A DNA stretch of 64,000 bases from Desulfobacterales bacterium (GTDB lineage Bacteria > Desulfobacterota > Desulfobacteria > Desulfobacterales > JAIPEE01), in the NCBI GenBank assembly GCA_021737275.1, contig JAIPEE010000013.1:1-64000 (forward strand), given 5' to 3'. Below are positions 8,215 through 17,276 of the stretch, piece by piece. The stretch's first letter is position 1, and every line of letters starts with the position of its first letter. The notes beneath the pieces were generated by a model that was not told where the DNA came from, did not search any database, and worked only from the letters and a program-made list of their open reading frames with translations. The position numbers and the translations under genes were made by a program.

Positions 8215-8808
8215 TTATTTTTTCAGCATTCCGCTTGATACGGCATCATCTATAAGCTGATTGACATAATCCCATAATATTTCCGACCCATTTTCAACCG
8301 GTGCCATTCTTTTTAAAACCTGCTGTTTGCTTATGCTGTTTTCTTTCCATATTCTCCCTCCGGAAAAATAATTCAATAGAAAAGCAACCAACCTGTCAAT
8401 TGTATTTGCAAATTTTGCTTCCGGTGAGTATGCTTCTTCAAATTCATTCCATAAGTCTCTGATTTTATTTTTCTGATTATTCGGCAATAAACTGAATATT
8501 TTGTCTGCTGATGATTTTTCACGTTCAAGTTTATTTTTGTTTTCTTTGTCATCGTAACAAAAGGTATCACCCGCATAAATTTCTACAAGATCATGAATCA
8601 GCAGCATTTTTAAGGTCCGAAGTTGATCGACTGCTTCATTTGAATATTCAAACAAGATACAGGCGGCCATGGCCAGATGCCAGGAGTGTTCCGCATCATT
8701 TTCATGGCGATCCGTATCCATAATATATGATTGACGAAAAATGGTTTTGAGCTTTTCAATTTCCAAAATGAATTTAATTTGCTGTTCAAAATGTCTGTTT
8801 TTCAGCAT
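8215..8808 (-). CDS. HD-domain phosphohydrolase (YfbR/HDDC2-like)
   Basis: 197 aa cytoplasmic metal-dependent HD protein (COG1896-type). Metal-binding residues expected for the family are visible: H41 in NDAEHSWHLA, H72-D73 in LIHDLVEIYAGD, and an Asp in NTIDRL further on. Members of this family are 5'-deoxynucleotidases or related nucleotide phosphohydrolases; the substrate here is not deducible. ATG start; 30 bp downstream of the dehydrogenase gene and read the same way. Its 3' end abuts the intron remnant. Confidence 0.8.
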   Translation of the reverse strand: MLKNRHFEQQIKFILEIEKLKTIFRQSYIMDTDRHENDAEHSWHLAMAACILFEYSNEAVDQLRTLKMLLIHDLVEIYAGDTFCYDDKENKNKLEREKSSADKIFSLLPNNQKNKIRDLWNEFEEAYSPEAKFANTIDRLVAFLLNYFSGGRIWKENSISKQQVLKRMAPVENGSEILWDYVNQLIDDAVSSGMLKK

Positions 8809-8838
8809 TCTACAGTTCCCGGTTTTGATCCATTATCG

Positions 8839-9780
8839 TTAATATCCTTTTTTAAAATCCACCACATAATTAAGCGGTTGCCCTGATATAAATCTTTTGT
8901 AATTTTCGCAGAAAATTTTCAGAATATCTTCCGGAAAAGATTCTGCTGAATTGTGAGGGGTGATGATAACATTTTCCATGCCCCAGAGAGGGCTGTCCTG
9001 GGGAAGTGGCTCTGTTTCAAAAACATCTAGCACCGCACCTTTGATTGATTTGCTTTGCAGGGCATTGATCAGTGCTGTTTCATCTACGGTAACTCCCCGC
9101 CCGATATTTATAAAAATGGCTGAAGAGTTTATCTTTTCAAATACAGCATCATTTATAAAATGTTCTGTTTCAGAAGTAGCGGGAAGGGCTGCAACAAGGT
9201 AGTCAAGGCTTTTCAAAAATTCATCAGATTCTGAAAGCGTATAGACATGTTCAACATAATCAATATTGCCAGGTGATCTTTTAAGTCCCAAAACACGCAT
9301 TCCAAAATGGGAAGCGGTGCGTGCAACATGCTGTCCGATTGAACCGAGTCCGATAATACCCATTGTTAATCCGTTGACACTTCGATATGGCAGTGCGTCC
9401 CAGATTTTGTTTGACTGATTTTCATATGTTTTGAAAAGGCTGCGCTCAATGGAAAGAATGTAACTCATAACATATTCGCTCATCAGGGGGCCGAATATTT
9501 TTTTGATTCCGGTTAGTGTGTAGTCAGTTCGAAGCCCTGACATACAAAGCGCATCGATGCCCGCAAAAGTTGATTGTACCCAGGAAAGCTGCTCTGCTTC
9601 ATTTAAAAGTGCAGCTATATATGCCGGTCTTCCAAGAATGATATTGGTCTCACCGGCAAACTGAAGGCCTTCTTCCGGTGTTTCTGCAGAGACAATCTCT
9701 AAACCGGATAAATTTTGTTGTTTTAGAAGTGCCGCGTAATCTTTTGCATCTTCTTCAAGTATGAGGAGTTTGTTTTTCAT
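8839..9780 (-). CDS. D-2-hydroxyacid dehydrogenase, NAD(P)-binding
   Basis: 313 aa from the ATG at 9780, chosen because a GAAGGATAT Shine-Dalgarno precedes it; an in-frame ATG at 9831 would add 17 residues and lacks one. Rossmann motif GLGSIG is at 144-149. The family catalytic set Arg-Glu-His is visible: R228 (NIGRGV), E257 (FETEPL) and H276 (TPHNSA). These enzymes interconvert 2-keto acids and D-2-hydroxyacids; the N-terminal half is shorter than in SerA or glycerate dehydrogenase and resembles GhrA/DDH-like members. Substrate unknown. Confidence 0.85.
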   Translation of the reverse strand: MKNKLLILEEDAKDYAALLKQQNLSGLEIVSAETPEEGLQFAGETNIILGRPAYIAALLNEAEQLSWVQSTFAGIDALCMSGLRTDYTLTGIKKIFGPLMSEYVMSYILSIERSLFKTYENQSNKIWDALPYRSVNGLTMGIIGLGSIGQHVARTASHFGMRVLGLKRSPGNIDYVEHVYTLSESDEFLKSLDYLVAALPATSETEHFINDAVFEKINSSAIFINIGRGVTVDETALINALQSKSIKGAVLDVFETEPLPQDSPLWGMENVIITPHNSAESFPEDILKIFCENYKRFISGQPLNYVVDFKKGY

Positions 9781-9863
9781 GTTATATCCTTCAATTAAAT
9801 GAGTTTTAGCTAAGTTTATGCGTAAGTTCATTTTCTGATTGAATGTGATCTCATTATGTGTTT

Positions 9864-10523
9864 TTACAACTCATATAAAATGTTATCAGCTAAATCCATG
9901 AGTCTGTCGATATTTATCGTATAAATTTTATCTTTTTTTTCACCAACCTGAATACCAATCCAGTGAGGGTATTTTCCTTCAAATGAAAACTCAACAGACT
10001 GGTAGTTAAGCGGTGTCGCATACAGGTTATTATTGGCAGAGAGCAGTTCCTGGACAGTCGGTTTTGAAAGACGTCTTGGTCTGTTACCTTGCCATAAAAG
10101 TTGAGCACCACAGGAGCCCCAAAAATCTGTAACACCAACTTCTATTCGTGACGGGTTGAGTTGAAACAGATACTTGTCACCCAAGGCCTTGGATAGAGTA
10201 TTAATCGTATTTAAAATACCACTGTTTTGAAAGTTGAGAGCATCAAATAGTTTATTTACCCATCGCTTGCATTCAGGCACATCGTTATCTTCCGGTTCAT
10301 AGCAAAGGCCCAGAAACAATTGTTTGCCGTCAGGGTCATTGAAAAAAATTTCACAGGCAATTTCTTTAAAGCCGGAGCTTAAGTATGCATCAAGCTCACT
10401 TTTATCCGGTTTTTCACAACTATTGAATTTCCAGGCTTTTTCCCAGCAATTATCAACAGCAAGTTGTACAAGCATTATTTTACTGTTAAAGCGGGCATCT
10501 AATTGTGATAAGAAATGATTCAT
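9864..10523 (-). CDS. Hypothetical protein, no recognised domain
   Basis: 219 aa, soluble, no signal peptide or membrane segment. Composition and codon use look ordinary, and the frame is long and uninterrupted, so it is probably real. The middle contains DFWGSCGAQLLWQG and the end a KIYTINIDRLMDLAD helix; I do not recognise a family. It sits 29 bp downstream of the sigma-54 activator and 84 bp upstream of the dehydrogenase, all read leftward, so it may share a transcript with them. Confidence 0.6.
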   Translation of the reverse strand: MNHFLSQLDARFNSKIMLVQLAVDNCWEKAWKFNSCEKPDKSELDAYLSSGFKEIACEIFFNDPDGKQLFLGLCYEPEDNDVPECKRWVNKLFDALNFQNSGILNTINTLSKALGDKYLFQLNPSRIEVGVTDFWGSCGAQLLWQGNRPRRLSKPTVQELLSANNNLYATPLNYQSVEFSFEGKYPHWIGIQVGEKKDKIYTINIDRLMDLADNILYEL

Positions 10524-10552
10524 GAGTATTTTCTTTATAGTGAGGTTTATAC

Positions 10553-12337
10553 TTATGGTTTGCTAATACCCATTTTTTTAAGTTTTCGGGCCACTGTAGA
10601 TTGATTTATGCCTAAAACTTCGGCAACAGCAGCCTGTGAACCATATTGTTCTAATGCCTGTTGAAATACCTGATGTTCTACACGCTTCATTATTTCGGCC
10701 AAAGATACCTGCTCTGACCAGTCGGTTTCAAAATTTGACTGGTCATTAAATCTCTGCAGCAGATCTACAGGAAGATCAGCAACATCGATACGATTATTTT
10801 CCGACATGACTGTCATTCGCTCACAAATATTTTTCAGTTCCCTGACATTTCCCGGATAGCTGTATGCCCGAAGTGCATCAATTGCACGACGGGTAAGCTG
10901 AATCTTTTTGATGATTCCCTGCCGGGATGAAAAATTATCCATGTAATGGTTGATCAGCGGAAGGATACATTCCTGACGTTCTCTTAGCGGTGGAATATTC
11001 AGCGGAATGACATGAAGACGATAATAAAGATCCTGTCGAAAAGTACCGGCTTTGACCATTTCTTCCAGGTTCCGGTTTGTTGCAGCAATGACCCTTACAT
11101 CTAGCGTACGTAGTTTTGTTCCTCCCACACGGATTACATCGCCATCTTCCAGAAAGCGGAGAAGTTTAACCTGGGAAGAGGGTTGAAGTTCGGCAATTTC
11201 ATCTAAAAACAGGATACCCTTATCAGCCAGCTCAAAATAACCGGGTTTTCCTTTGGGATCCGCACCGGTAAAGGCACCTTTTTCGTATCCGAACAATTCG
11301 GCTTCCAGCAGGCTTTCCGGAATGGCGCCACAATTGATTTCTATCATAGGCTGCTTGCTGCGGTGGCTGTGCTTATGAATCAGTCGTGCGATCAATCCCT
11401 TTCCTACACCGGATTCTCCGGATAGAAATACGGTGGATTCAACTTCGGCGACTTTCAGGGCTTGATGCAGCGTATTAATCATACAGGTGCTTTTAGCAAT
11501 AATTTCACTTGATTGTTGTTTTTCGAGCTGCATATCCATGATGTGGCGGCGAAACTGATTCTTCATGGCTTCCTGTTCTTCAAGTTCACGGTGAAGCTTG
11601 TCAATTTCAGTAATGTCCCACTCATTGGTGATCAGGCGGATGATTTCGCCTTCGTTATTAAAGATCGGTTTTACAGTGACAGATAATTTATGGCCATCCC
11701 GCGTTCTCTGGAGCATGTTGACAACACTTTTTGTTTTAATTGACTCCAGCGCCACTGACTTATCAAGATATCCTTCTTCAACAATCTGGTGCATGTTTTT
11801 ACCAATAAACTCCCTGGCCTGAATATTGTTGATGCGTTCGGAGGATGAATTAATACGGAGAACATTGGCATCCCCGTCCATTATTACCATACCTTCACGG
11901 GAGTTTTCAAAAATTGTTTCCAGTTCCTGGCTAAGTTGTTTATGGGCATTGACCTGTTGCGCCAGTTGTATGGGAACTGTTTTGTCTTCAAGAATGCAAA
12001 GTACTCCGGCAAAGCCATCGGCATTGGAAAAAGGTTGCAGCTTAGCCTGAAAAAACCGAGTGCCTTTATGAATTGAAATACCAAATCGGCAGCATTGATC
12101 GGATAGAATTTGATCTACAACCGGGCCAAGTGACTGCAAAGTTTCTGAGATATGGAGCCCCGTTATCAAACCCAGTGTATTTCCGGCTGCGGCATTTGAA
12201 TAGCGGATGGTACCATCGGTATCCAGTATAACAACAGTATCCTGGATTGCATTGAGAATTAGAAGTAATTCCGGCGATGGGAGCGTCAGCATATCGTTTT
12301 CATTAAATACATGCGGTTGGTTTTGTCCGGGGTTCAT
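10553..12337 (-). CDS. Sigma-54-dependent activator, PAS-PAS-AAA+-Fis
   Basis: 594 aa bacterial enhancer-binding protein. Two PAS domains (about 22-120 and 135-245), a linker coiled coil (245-275), an AAA+ domain with Walker A GESGVGKG (307-314) and the sigma-54 contact loop GAFTGA (354-359), and a C-terminal Fis-type helix-turn-helix (LGINQSTVARKLKKMG). There is no receiver domain, so the signal is probably a ligand or redox cue sensed by PAS. It is divergent from gabT-sucD across 433 bp holding a -24/-12 element and a large palindrome, so it very likely activates that operon; the ligand could be GABA or a product (inference). Confidence 0.92.
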   Translation of the reverse strand: MNPGQNQPHVFNENDMLTLPSPELLLILNAIQDTVVILDTDGTIRYSNAAAGNTLGLITGLHISETLQSLGPVVDQILSDQCCRFGISIHKGTRFFQAKLQPFSNADGFAGVLCILEDKTVPIQLAQQVNAHKQLSQELETIFENSREGMVIMDGDANVLRINSSSERINNIQAREFIGKNMHQIVEEGYLDKSVALESIKTKSVVNMLQRTRDGHKLSVTVKPIFNNEGEIIRLITNEWDITEIDKLHRELEEQEAMKNQFRRHIMDMQLEKQQSSEIIAKSTCMINTLHQALKVAEVESTVFLSGESGVGKGLIARLIHKHSHRSKQPMIEINCGAIPESLLEAELFGYEKGAFTGADPKGKPGYFELADKGILFLDEIAELQPSSQVKLLRFLEDGDVIRVGGTKLRTLDVRVIAATNRNLEEMVKAGTFRQDLYYRLHVIPLNIPPLRERQECILPLINHYMDNFSSRQGIIKKIQLTRRAIDALRAYSYPGNVRELKNICERMTVMSENNRIDVADLPVDLLQRFNDQSNFETDWSEQVSLAEIMKRVEHQVFQQALEQYGSQAAVAEVLGINQSTVARKLKKMGISKP

Positions 12338-12429
12338 AATGTTCCTGTGTTTTCTTTGAAATTACAATAAATATCTGATGGTAAATACAAATATCATGAT
12401 CGCTAATTCATAACCGTTATAAATTATAT

Positions 12430-12468
12430 ATTATGCACTATTGCATTTAAAATGCAATAGTGCATAAT
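12430..12468. promoter_or_regulatory. 39-bp perfect palindrome, candidate enhancer (UAS)
   Basis: Two 19-bp arms (12430-12448 and 12450-12468) are exact reverse complements about a single central A. Each arm carries TGCACTATTGCA or its complement, itself a near palindrome, so there are four TGCA boxes. It lies about 150 bp upstream of the -24/-12 element. Best reading: binding site of the divergently encoded Fis-type activator. No T-run, so not a terminator. Confidence 0.7.
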
Positions 12469-12618
12469 TGTTGTATGTATTTTTAACGGATAGCCCAAAT
12501 TTTATTAAAAGAATACATTAAAATCAAAATGTTCTTATCCATATATTTATCTTAAATTACAGATCGTTAAATTATATTATACATCCGCTGAATGATAGTT
12601 GGCTCTTATTTATGTAAG

Positions 12619-12635
12619 CCGGCATATCTTTTGCT
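12619..12635 (+). promoter_or_regulatory. Sigma-54 (-24/-12) promoter for gabT-sucD
   Basis: CCGGCATATCTTTTGCT: GG at 12621-12622 and GC at 12633-12634, separated by exactly ten bases, against the consensus TGGCAC-N5-TTGC. Transcription would start near 12645, giving a leader of about 125 nt before the ATG at 12771. Confidence 0.7.
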
Positions 12636-12770
12636 GATTGATTTGTTCATATGTCGGCAGGTGGAACTATCCGGTAGTGTTGTTCAATTTCAACACCATT
12701 GGATCTTTCCACTATTTTTGAAATTATTAACTCCAACCAGGATTTTTTAACAGTAATAAAGGAATAGAAC

Positions 12771-14075
12771 ATGAAAACAAATAAGGATTTGATTCAGAGA
12801 CGAAATGAACATGTTTCACAGGGCCCCTATAACATTTATCCTATCTTCATTAAAAAAGCCCATGGTGCTGTTATGGTGGATGTTGAGGATCGGGAATATA
12901 TTGACTTTGCCGGTGGTATCGGGGTACTGAATGTGGGACACAATCATCCAAAGGTAGTGGCTGCTATCAAGGATCAGGCCGACAAATTTATTCATACCTG
13001 TTTTCATGTCGGAATGTATGAATCATATGTAGATCTGGCTGAGCGATTGAATGAAGTGGCTCCCGGTGATTTTCCAAAAGCAACAATGTTTCTTAATTCC
13101 GGTGCGGAGGCTGTGGAAAATGCCATAAAGGTTGCCCGGATTTCAAAAAAGCGTCCGGCAGTTATCGCTTTTGATAATGCTTTTCATGGCCGCACCCTGT
13201 TGGGTATGACCCTGACAAGTAAAATTAAACCATATAAGCATGAGTTCGGCCCCTTTGCACCGGAAGTATATCGGATGCCTTATGCTTATTGCTATCGCTG
13301 CCCATACGATCTTAAATATCCTGATTGCGGTGTGGCATGTGCGGATAAAATGGAAGACTTTTTTGCGAGCTATGTGGCTCCGGAAACCGTTGCCGCAGTG
13401 ATTGCAGAACCTATTCAAGGTGAAGGTGGTTTTATTACACCGCCGCCTGAATATTTTCCGAAACTTCAGGAGATTTCTCGGAAATACGATATTGCATTGA
13501 TAATTGATGAAGTTCAAGCCGGTTCCGGCCGTACAGGAAAATTCTTTGCCATTGAACATTGGGGCATTGAGCCGGATATTATTACAACAGCCAAGAGTTT
13601 GGCTGCCGGTATGCCACTTAGTGCGGTTACAGGCCGCAAGGAATTAATGAATGCTTCCCATCCAGGTGGATTGGGCGGAACTTATGCCGGTAATCCGCTT
13701 GCCTGTCGTGCGGGTTTGGCTGTGATGGATATATTGTTTAAAGATGGTGTTCTTGAACAGGGCAGGGTACTGGGTGAAAACCTGCAGGCACGGTTTAATG
13801 AGATGCAGTCAAAGTATGAAATAATTGGTGACGTTCGGGGTAAGGGCGCCATGCTGGCCCTGGAACTTGTTAAAGATAGAAAAACCAAGACACCGGCAAC
13901 GGATGAAGCTAAACGGATAGCTCAGTCCTGTTTTGAAAAAGGATTAATTATTCTTACTACCGGTCATTATGGCAATGTGATTCGTGTGCTGATGCCGCTG
14001 GTGATTACTGACGATCAGCTTGATAAGGGAATGAGTATACTTGAAGAGGCATTTACTGAACTGAATAAAGGTTAA
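12771..14075 (+). CDS. gabT: 4-aminobutyrate aminotransferase (class III, PLP)
   Basis: 434 aa, normal length for the family. Class-III aminotransferase features: LNSGAEAVENAIKVAR (phosphate site), the IIDEVQAGSGRTG segment with the PLP-contacting Asp, and the PLP lysine at about K275 in TTAKSLAAGMP. It should move the amino group from GABA (or a similar omega-amino acid such as 5-aminovalerate) to 2-oxoglutarate, giving succinate semialdehyde. The next gene, 51 bp away, encodes a CoA-acylating succinate-semialdehyde dehydrogenase-like protein, which favours GABA as substrate. ATG start after AAAGGAAT. Confidence 0.85.
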   Translation: MKTNKDLIQRRNEHVSQGPYNIYPIFIKKAHGAVMVDVEDREYIDFAGGIGVLNVGHNHPKVVAAIKDQADKFIHTCFHVGMYESYVDLAERLNEVAPGDFPKATMFLNSGAEAVENAIKVARISKKRPAVIAFDNAFHGRTLLGMTLTSKIKPYKHEFGPFAPEVYRMPYAYCYRCPYDLKYPDCGVACADKMEDFFASYVAPETVAAVIAEPIQGEGGFITPPPEYFPKLQEISRKYDIALIIDEVQAGSGRTGKFFAIEHWGIEPDIITTAKSLAAGMPLSAVTGRKELMNASHPGGLGGTYAGNPLACRAGLAVMDILFKDGVLEQGRVLGENLQARFNEMQSKYEIIGDVRGKGAMLALELVKDRKTKTPATDEAKRIAQSCFEKGLIILTTGHYGNVIRVLMPLVITDDQLDKGMSILEEAFTELNKG

Positions 14076-14126
14076 CTCCAAATAATTTATAAACATTCTA
14101 TTTAAAATTGAGAAAGGATATTAACA

Positions 14127-15488
14127 ATGAGTGAAACAGCCATAATGAAAGAGATGATGGAAAAAGCCCGTGTTGCACAACAAGCACTGGAAGCTTACGA
14201 TCAGGCTGGTGTAGACGCACTGGTTCGGGCGATCGGTAAAGCGATTTATGACAACGGAGAAGAGCTGGCCAAAGATGCGGTAGATGAATCCCGAATGGGA
14301 GATTATGAAGACAAGATACTCAAAAATAAGGGTAAGGCTAAAGCTATCTGGAACCACCTGAAAGACAAAAAATCGGTAGGCATCATTGATCGTGATGAAG
14401 AAAAGGGGCTTATCTATGTTGCTAAACCCAAGGGGGTTATTGCCTGTGTTGCACCAACAACCAATCCGACGATTACAGCCATGTGTAATGCCATGTTTGC
14501 CATCAAGGGACGTAATGCCGCTATCGTTGCACCGCATCCCCGCGCCAAAGCGGTTACCATAAAAACCTGCCGTTATATGAGTGATGCCATTGCTGAACTC
14601 GGCGGTCCTGATAATCTTATCCAGTGTATTGAAGAACCTTCCATTCCGCTTACAACTGAATTGATGAAAACAGCCGACGTGGTTGTTGCCACCGGCGGCC
14701 CGGCAATGGTAACGTCGGCTTACAGCAGCGGAAAACCATCATATGGCGTGGGCCCTGGAAATTCTCAGGCCGTTGTGGACAGGGGTATTGATTATAATAC
14801 CGCTGCACAGAAAATTATCAGGGGGCGCACATTTGACAAAGGAATTTTATGTACCGGTGACCAGTCCGTTATCGCACCTGCTGACGAATTTGATAAAGTT
14901 ATGGATGCATTAAAGGCCAATGGCGCATATTATATAGAAGATCAGGCAATCGTAGATAAATTCAGAACTGCACTTTTCAAAGACGGTCATATCAATGTTG
15001 AGGCTGTTGGAAGAAGTGTTCAGGTTCTGGCCGAGATGGCCGGGGTTGATGTTCCTGAAGATACAAAAGCGATTCTTCTGCGTTCAAATGATAAAGATGA
15101 TGATGTGCTGCGGAAGGAAAAAATGTGCATGGTCATGGTTGTCTTTAAATACGATACGATGGAAGAAGCCATTGCCATCGCCAAAAAGAACCTGCTGATT
15201 GAGGGTGCCGGTCATTCATCTGTTATTCATTCAGATAATATGGAACATATAGAAGCGATGGGTATTGCATTGCCGATCAGCCGTCTGGCCATAAATGAAC
15301 CTTGCTCTTTATCTGTAGGCGGTTCACTCGTTAACGGTTTTGCACCGACATCAACAATGGGCTGTGGTTCGTGGGGTAATAACTCAATTTCTGAAAACCT
15401 TGATTATCACCACCTGATCAACATTTCAAGGCTGGGTTTTACTTTAAAAGACAAACCAATTCCGACAGATGAAGAGATCTGGGGATAA
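14127..15488 (+). CDS. sucD: CoA-acylating succinate-semialdehyde dehydrogenase (SucD-like)
   Basis: 453 aa aldehyde dehydrogenase of the CoA-acylating (EutE/AdhE-N/SucD) group. The sequence follows Clostridium kluyveri SucD closely as I remember it: AIWNHLKDKKSVGII, VYVAKPKGV-type, CNAMFAIKGRNA, SSGKPSYGVGPGNSQ, and the end LINISRLGF...EEIWG. The catalytic cysteine is about C242 in KGILCTGDQS. With gabT it would turn GABA into succinyl-CoA, conserving the thioester instead of releasing succinate. Sulfoacetaldehyde or acetaldehyde dehydrogenases are related alternatives. Strong terminator follows. Confidence 0.82.
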   Translation: MSETAIMKEMMEKARVAQQALEAYDQAGVDALVRAIGKAIYDNGEELAKDAVDESRMGDYEDKILKNKGKAKAIWNHLKDKKSVGIIDRDEEKGLIYVAKPKGVIACVAPTTNPTITAMCNAMFAIKGRNAAIVAPHPRAKAVTIKTCRYMSDAIAELGGPDNLIQCIEEPSIPLTTELMKTADVVVATGGPAMVTSAYSSGKPSYGVGPGNSQAVVDRGIDYNTAAQKIIRGRTFDKGILCTGDQSVIAPADEFDKVMDALKANGAYYIEDQAIVDKFRTALFKDGHINVEAVGRSVQVLAEMAGVDVPEDTKAILLRSNDKDDDVLRKEKMCMVMVVFKYDTMEEAIAIAKKNLLIEGAGHSSVIHSDNMEHIEAMGIALPISRLAINEPCSLSVGGSLVNGFAPTSTMGCGSWGNNSISENLDYHHLINISRLGFTLKDKPIPTDEEIWG

Positions 15489-15531
15489 AAAAGCGTATTA
15501 GAAGTTTAATGTACGCCGGACGGTAATATGA

Positions 15532-15569
15532 AAAGACGCCCTGCAGCAATTTCCAGGGCGTCTTTGTTT
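15532..15569 (+). terminator. Terminator of the gabT-sucD operon
   Basis: 12-bp stem AAAGACGCCCTG (15532-15543) with CAGGGCGTCTTT (15554-15565), followed by GTTTT. The next gene is convergent. Confidence 0.85.
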
Positions 15570-15641
15570 TGAAAAATCACAATCATAATCGTACTCGTAA
15601 CCATAATTTCTGAATTTAAAAAACTGAGTACGGGTAACGGA

Positions 15642-16118
15642 TTACGATTGGTTTATAATTATTTTGTACCATCTTTTAACCAGTTCCCCGACACATACCG
15701 GTTTTTGGTATGATTTGCCCTCAAATGTGAGTTTAAATACTGTTTCACAGTATTGCTCACTTTCTTCCGTATTAAGAAGAGAAACTCGCAGTCTGAGCAT
15801 ATCTCCTGTCTTCAGCGGAGAAATAAACCGTAATTTGTTAAACCCACGGTTAACACCCATGTGAGCATTGCTTATCTGAAAAACTTCATCCATCAAGCGG
15901 GGTGCAAAAGAGAGAATCATGTATCCGTGAACGATGGTTCCGCCAAAGGAAGATTCTGAAGCGGCACGATCAGGGTCGGTGTGGATCCACTGATTATCAC
16001 CGCAAAGTTCTGCAAATTTATCAACAAGCGGTTGGGGAACACAGATCCAGTCAGACACACCTATTTCCCTGCCGATATGATCCGTGAGGTGATTCATTGG
16101 TATAATTTGATGAGCCAT
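15642..16118 (-). CDS. MaoC/NodN-like hot-dog dehydratase
   Basis: 158 aa single hot-dog domain. It carries the hydratase signature FAELCGDNQWIHTDPDRA with the Asp/His pair, then GGTIVHGYMILS, as in (R)-specific enoyl-CoA hydratases and NodN-like proteins. It may hydrate a short or medium enoyl-CoA. It lies 66 bp beyond the tonB-like gene on the same strand and its link with that operon is uncertain. ATG start. Confidence 0.82.
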   Translation of the reverse strand: MAHQIIPMNHLTDHIGREIGVSDWICVPQPLVDKFAELCGDNQWIHTDPDRAASESSFGGTIVHGYMILSFAPRLMDEVFQISNAHMGVNRGFNKLRFISPLKTGDMLRLRVSLLNTEESEQYCETVFKLTFEGKSYQKPVCVGELVKRWYKIIINQS

Positions 16119-16183
16119 AATTAAAACTCTATATCGGATAGTTCTCTATTTGGCAAAGAGAAATCATTTTGAATGCCGGTGAA

Positions 16184-16843
16184 TTATGTCAGCTCAAACA
16201 GTAAGGAAATTTCAACTTTCAGTATATCTTTAAAGAGATCCGCCGGTGGCGCAGGGAAAGGGGATGCAGTTAATACGGCATTTATTGCGGCCTGATCAAG
16301 GATCTCACTGCCGGCACTTTTTGAAACGGTAACAGACGATGCATGGCCTTCCTTTGTTATAAAGAACTGAACTGTAACATATCCTTCCCTGTTACTCTTT
16401 TTGGCTTCGATGGGATATTTTTTAACACGTTCAATATGGATTCTTACCATATCAAAGTATGTGTTTCTTGTATCAAAGGAAACGGCACTATCTGATATGG
16501 CAGAAATATCAACAGCGTCGATGGCCGGTAAGGGGCTGATATTTACGATAGTCGGTTTAATGTTTTCCCGGGATATTTGTAAATCGCTTCTGTCAAGTTG
16601 TGGAACGTCAGATATGGCTATGGACGATTGGGTTGCAATTTGTTCAGGCATATTTTTGGGAGGGATATGAGGTTGTGGCGCAGATCTGCCGGTAATAGCC
16701 GCCACCTCATGAAGGGTAAGTTCTATAAAAGAGATTACTTTTGGGCGATACTTTATACCAATAAAAATACCGACGGCCAGATGAAGTGTAAGCGATATTA
16801 TAATTAATATATATAAACGCCTTGCAGGACTATCTGTTGTCAT
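16184..16843 (-). CDS. TonB-family energy transducer
   Basis: 219 aa. One N-terminal transmembrane helix (about 9-27), a 100-residue periplasmic spacer that is only weakly proline-rich, and a C-terminal TonB domain (YPIEAKKSNREGYVTVQF, then AAINAVLTASPFPAPP). It passes proton-motive energy from ExbB/ExbD to an outer-membrane receptor, most likely the divergent one at 19902-21947. It is six bases from exbD. Confidence 0.88.
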   Translation of the reverse strand: MTTDSPARRLYILIIISLTLHLAVGIFIGIKYRPKVISFIELTLHEVAAITGRSAPQPHIPPKNMPEQIATQSSIAISDVPQLDRSDLQISRENIKPTIVNISPLPAIDAVDISAISDSAVSFDTRNTYFDMVRIHIERVKKYPIEAKKSNREGYVTVQFFITKEGHASSVTVSKSAGSEILDQAAINAVLTASPFPAPPADLFKDILKVEISLLFELT

Positions 16844-16849
16844 TTTCTG

Positions 16850-17251
16850 CTATTTCTCGGTTGCCAGACATAGTTTTGCTGCACCGGCCGCTTTTGCTGT
16901 ATCCATAACCTTGACGGCTTTGTTTAAAATAATGGCCCGATCTGCCTTGATAATCACAAGCTGATCCGCAGATCCACTGAACATGGATTTCAGTGTTTCC
17001 AAAAGTTCGTTTTCAGGGATCTGTTTGTTTGCAATATACGCATTTCCATGGATGTCTACATAGATAGTAATTTCTTTTTTTGTCTGTGGTGCGGCAGCAT
17101 TAGCCTGGGGCAATTTAATATTAATACCTTCATCCACCATAAAATTTGTGGTCAGCATAAAGTAAATTAACAATAGAAAAACAATATCTATTAAGGATGT
17201 TAACGGCACCTGGATTGAATACCTGGGCCTTTTATTCCGTAAAAAACGCAT
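16850..17251 (-). CDS. exbD: ExbD/TolR-family biopolymer transport protein
   Basis: 133 aa. Short cytoplasmic N-terminus, one transmembrane helix with the essential family aspartate (about D22 in TSLIDIVFLLL), and a periplasmic ExbD domain. It forms the proton channel with ExbB encoded 25 bp upstream in the same operon and powers TonB. Confidence 0.9.
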   Translation of the reverse strand: MRFLRNKRPRYSIQVPLTSLIDIVFLLLIYFMLTTNFMVDEGINIKLPQANAAAPQTKKEITIYVDIHGNAYIANKQIPENELLETLKSMFSGSADQLVIIKADRAIILNKAVKVMDTAKAAGAAKLCLATEK

Positions 17252-17276
17252 ATGGTTTTATTTCCATCTAAAATAG

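Larger units (their letters stand above)
12338..12770. other. Divergent control region between sigma-54 activator and gabT
   Basis: 433 bp, no gene. It contains the palindrome at 12430-12468 and the -24/-12 promoter at 12619-12635. The spacing between them (about 150 bp) suits an enhancer-binding site acting by looping. Confidence 0.7.

Noticed and set aside
12771-15488. Taurine/sulfoacetaldehyde pathway reading of the aminotransferase-dehydrogenase pair
   Set aside because: The dehydrogenase matches SucD more closely in remembered motifs; kept only as an alternative.
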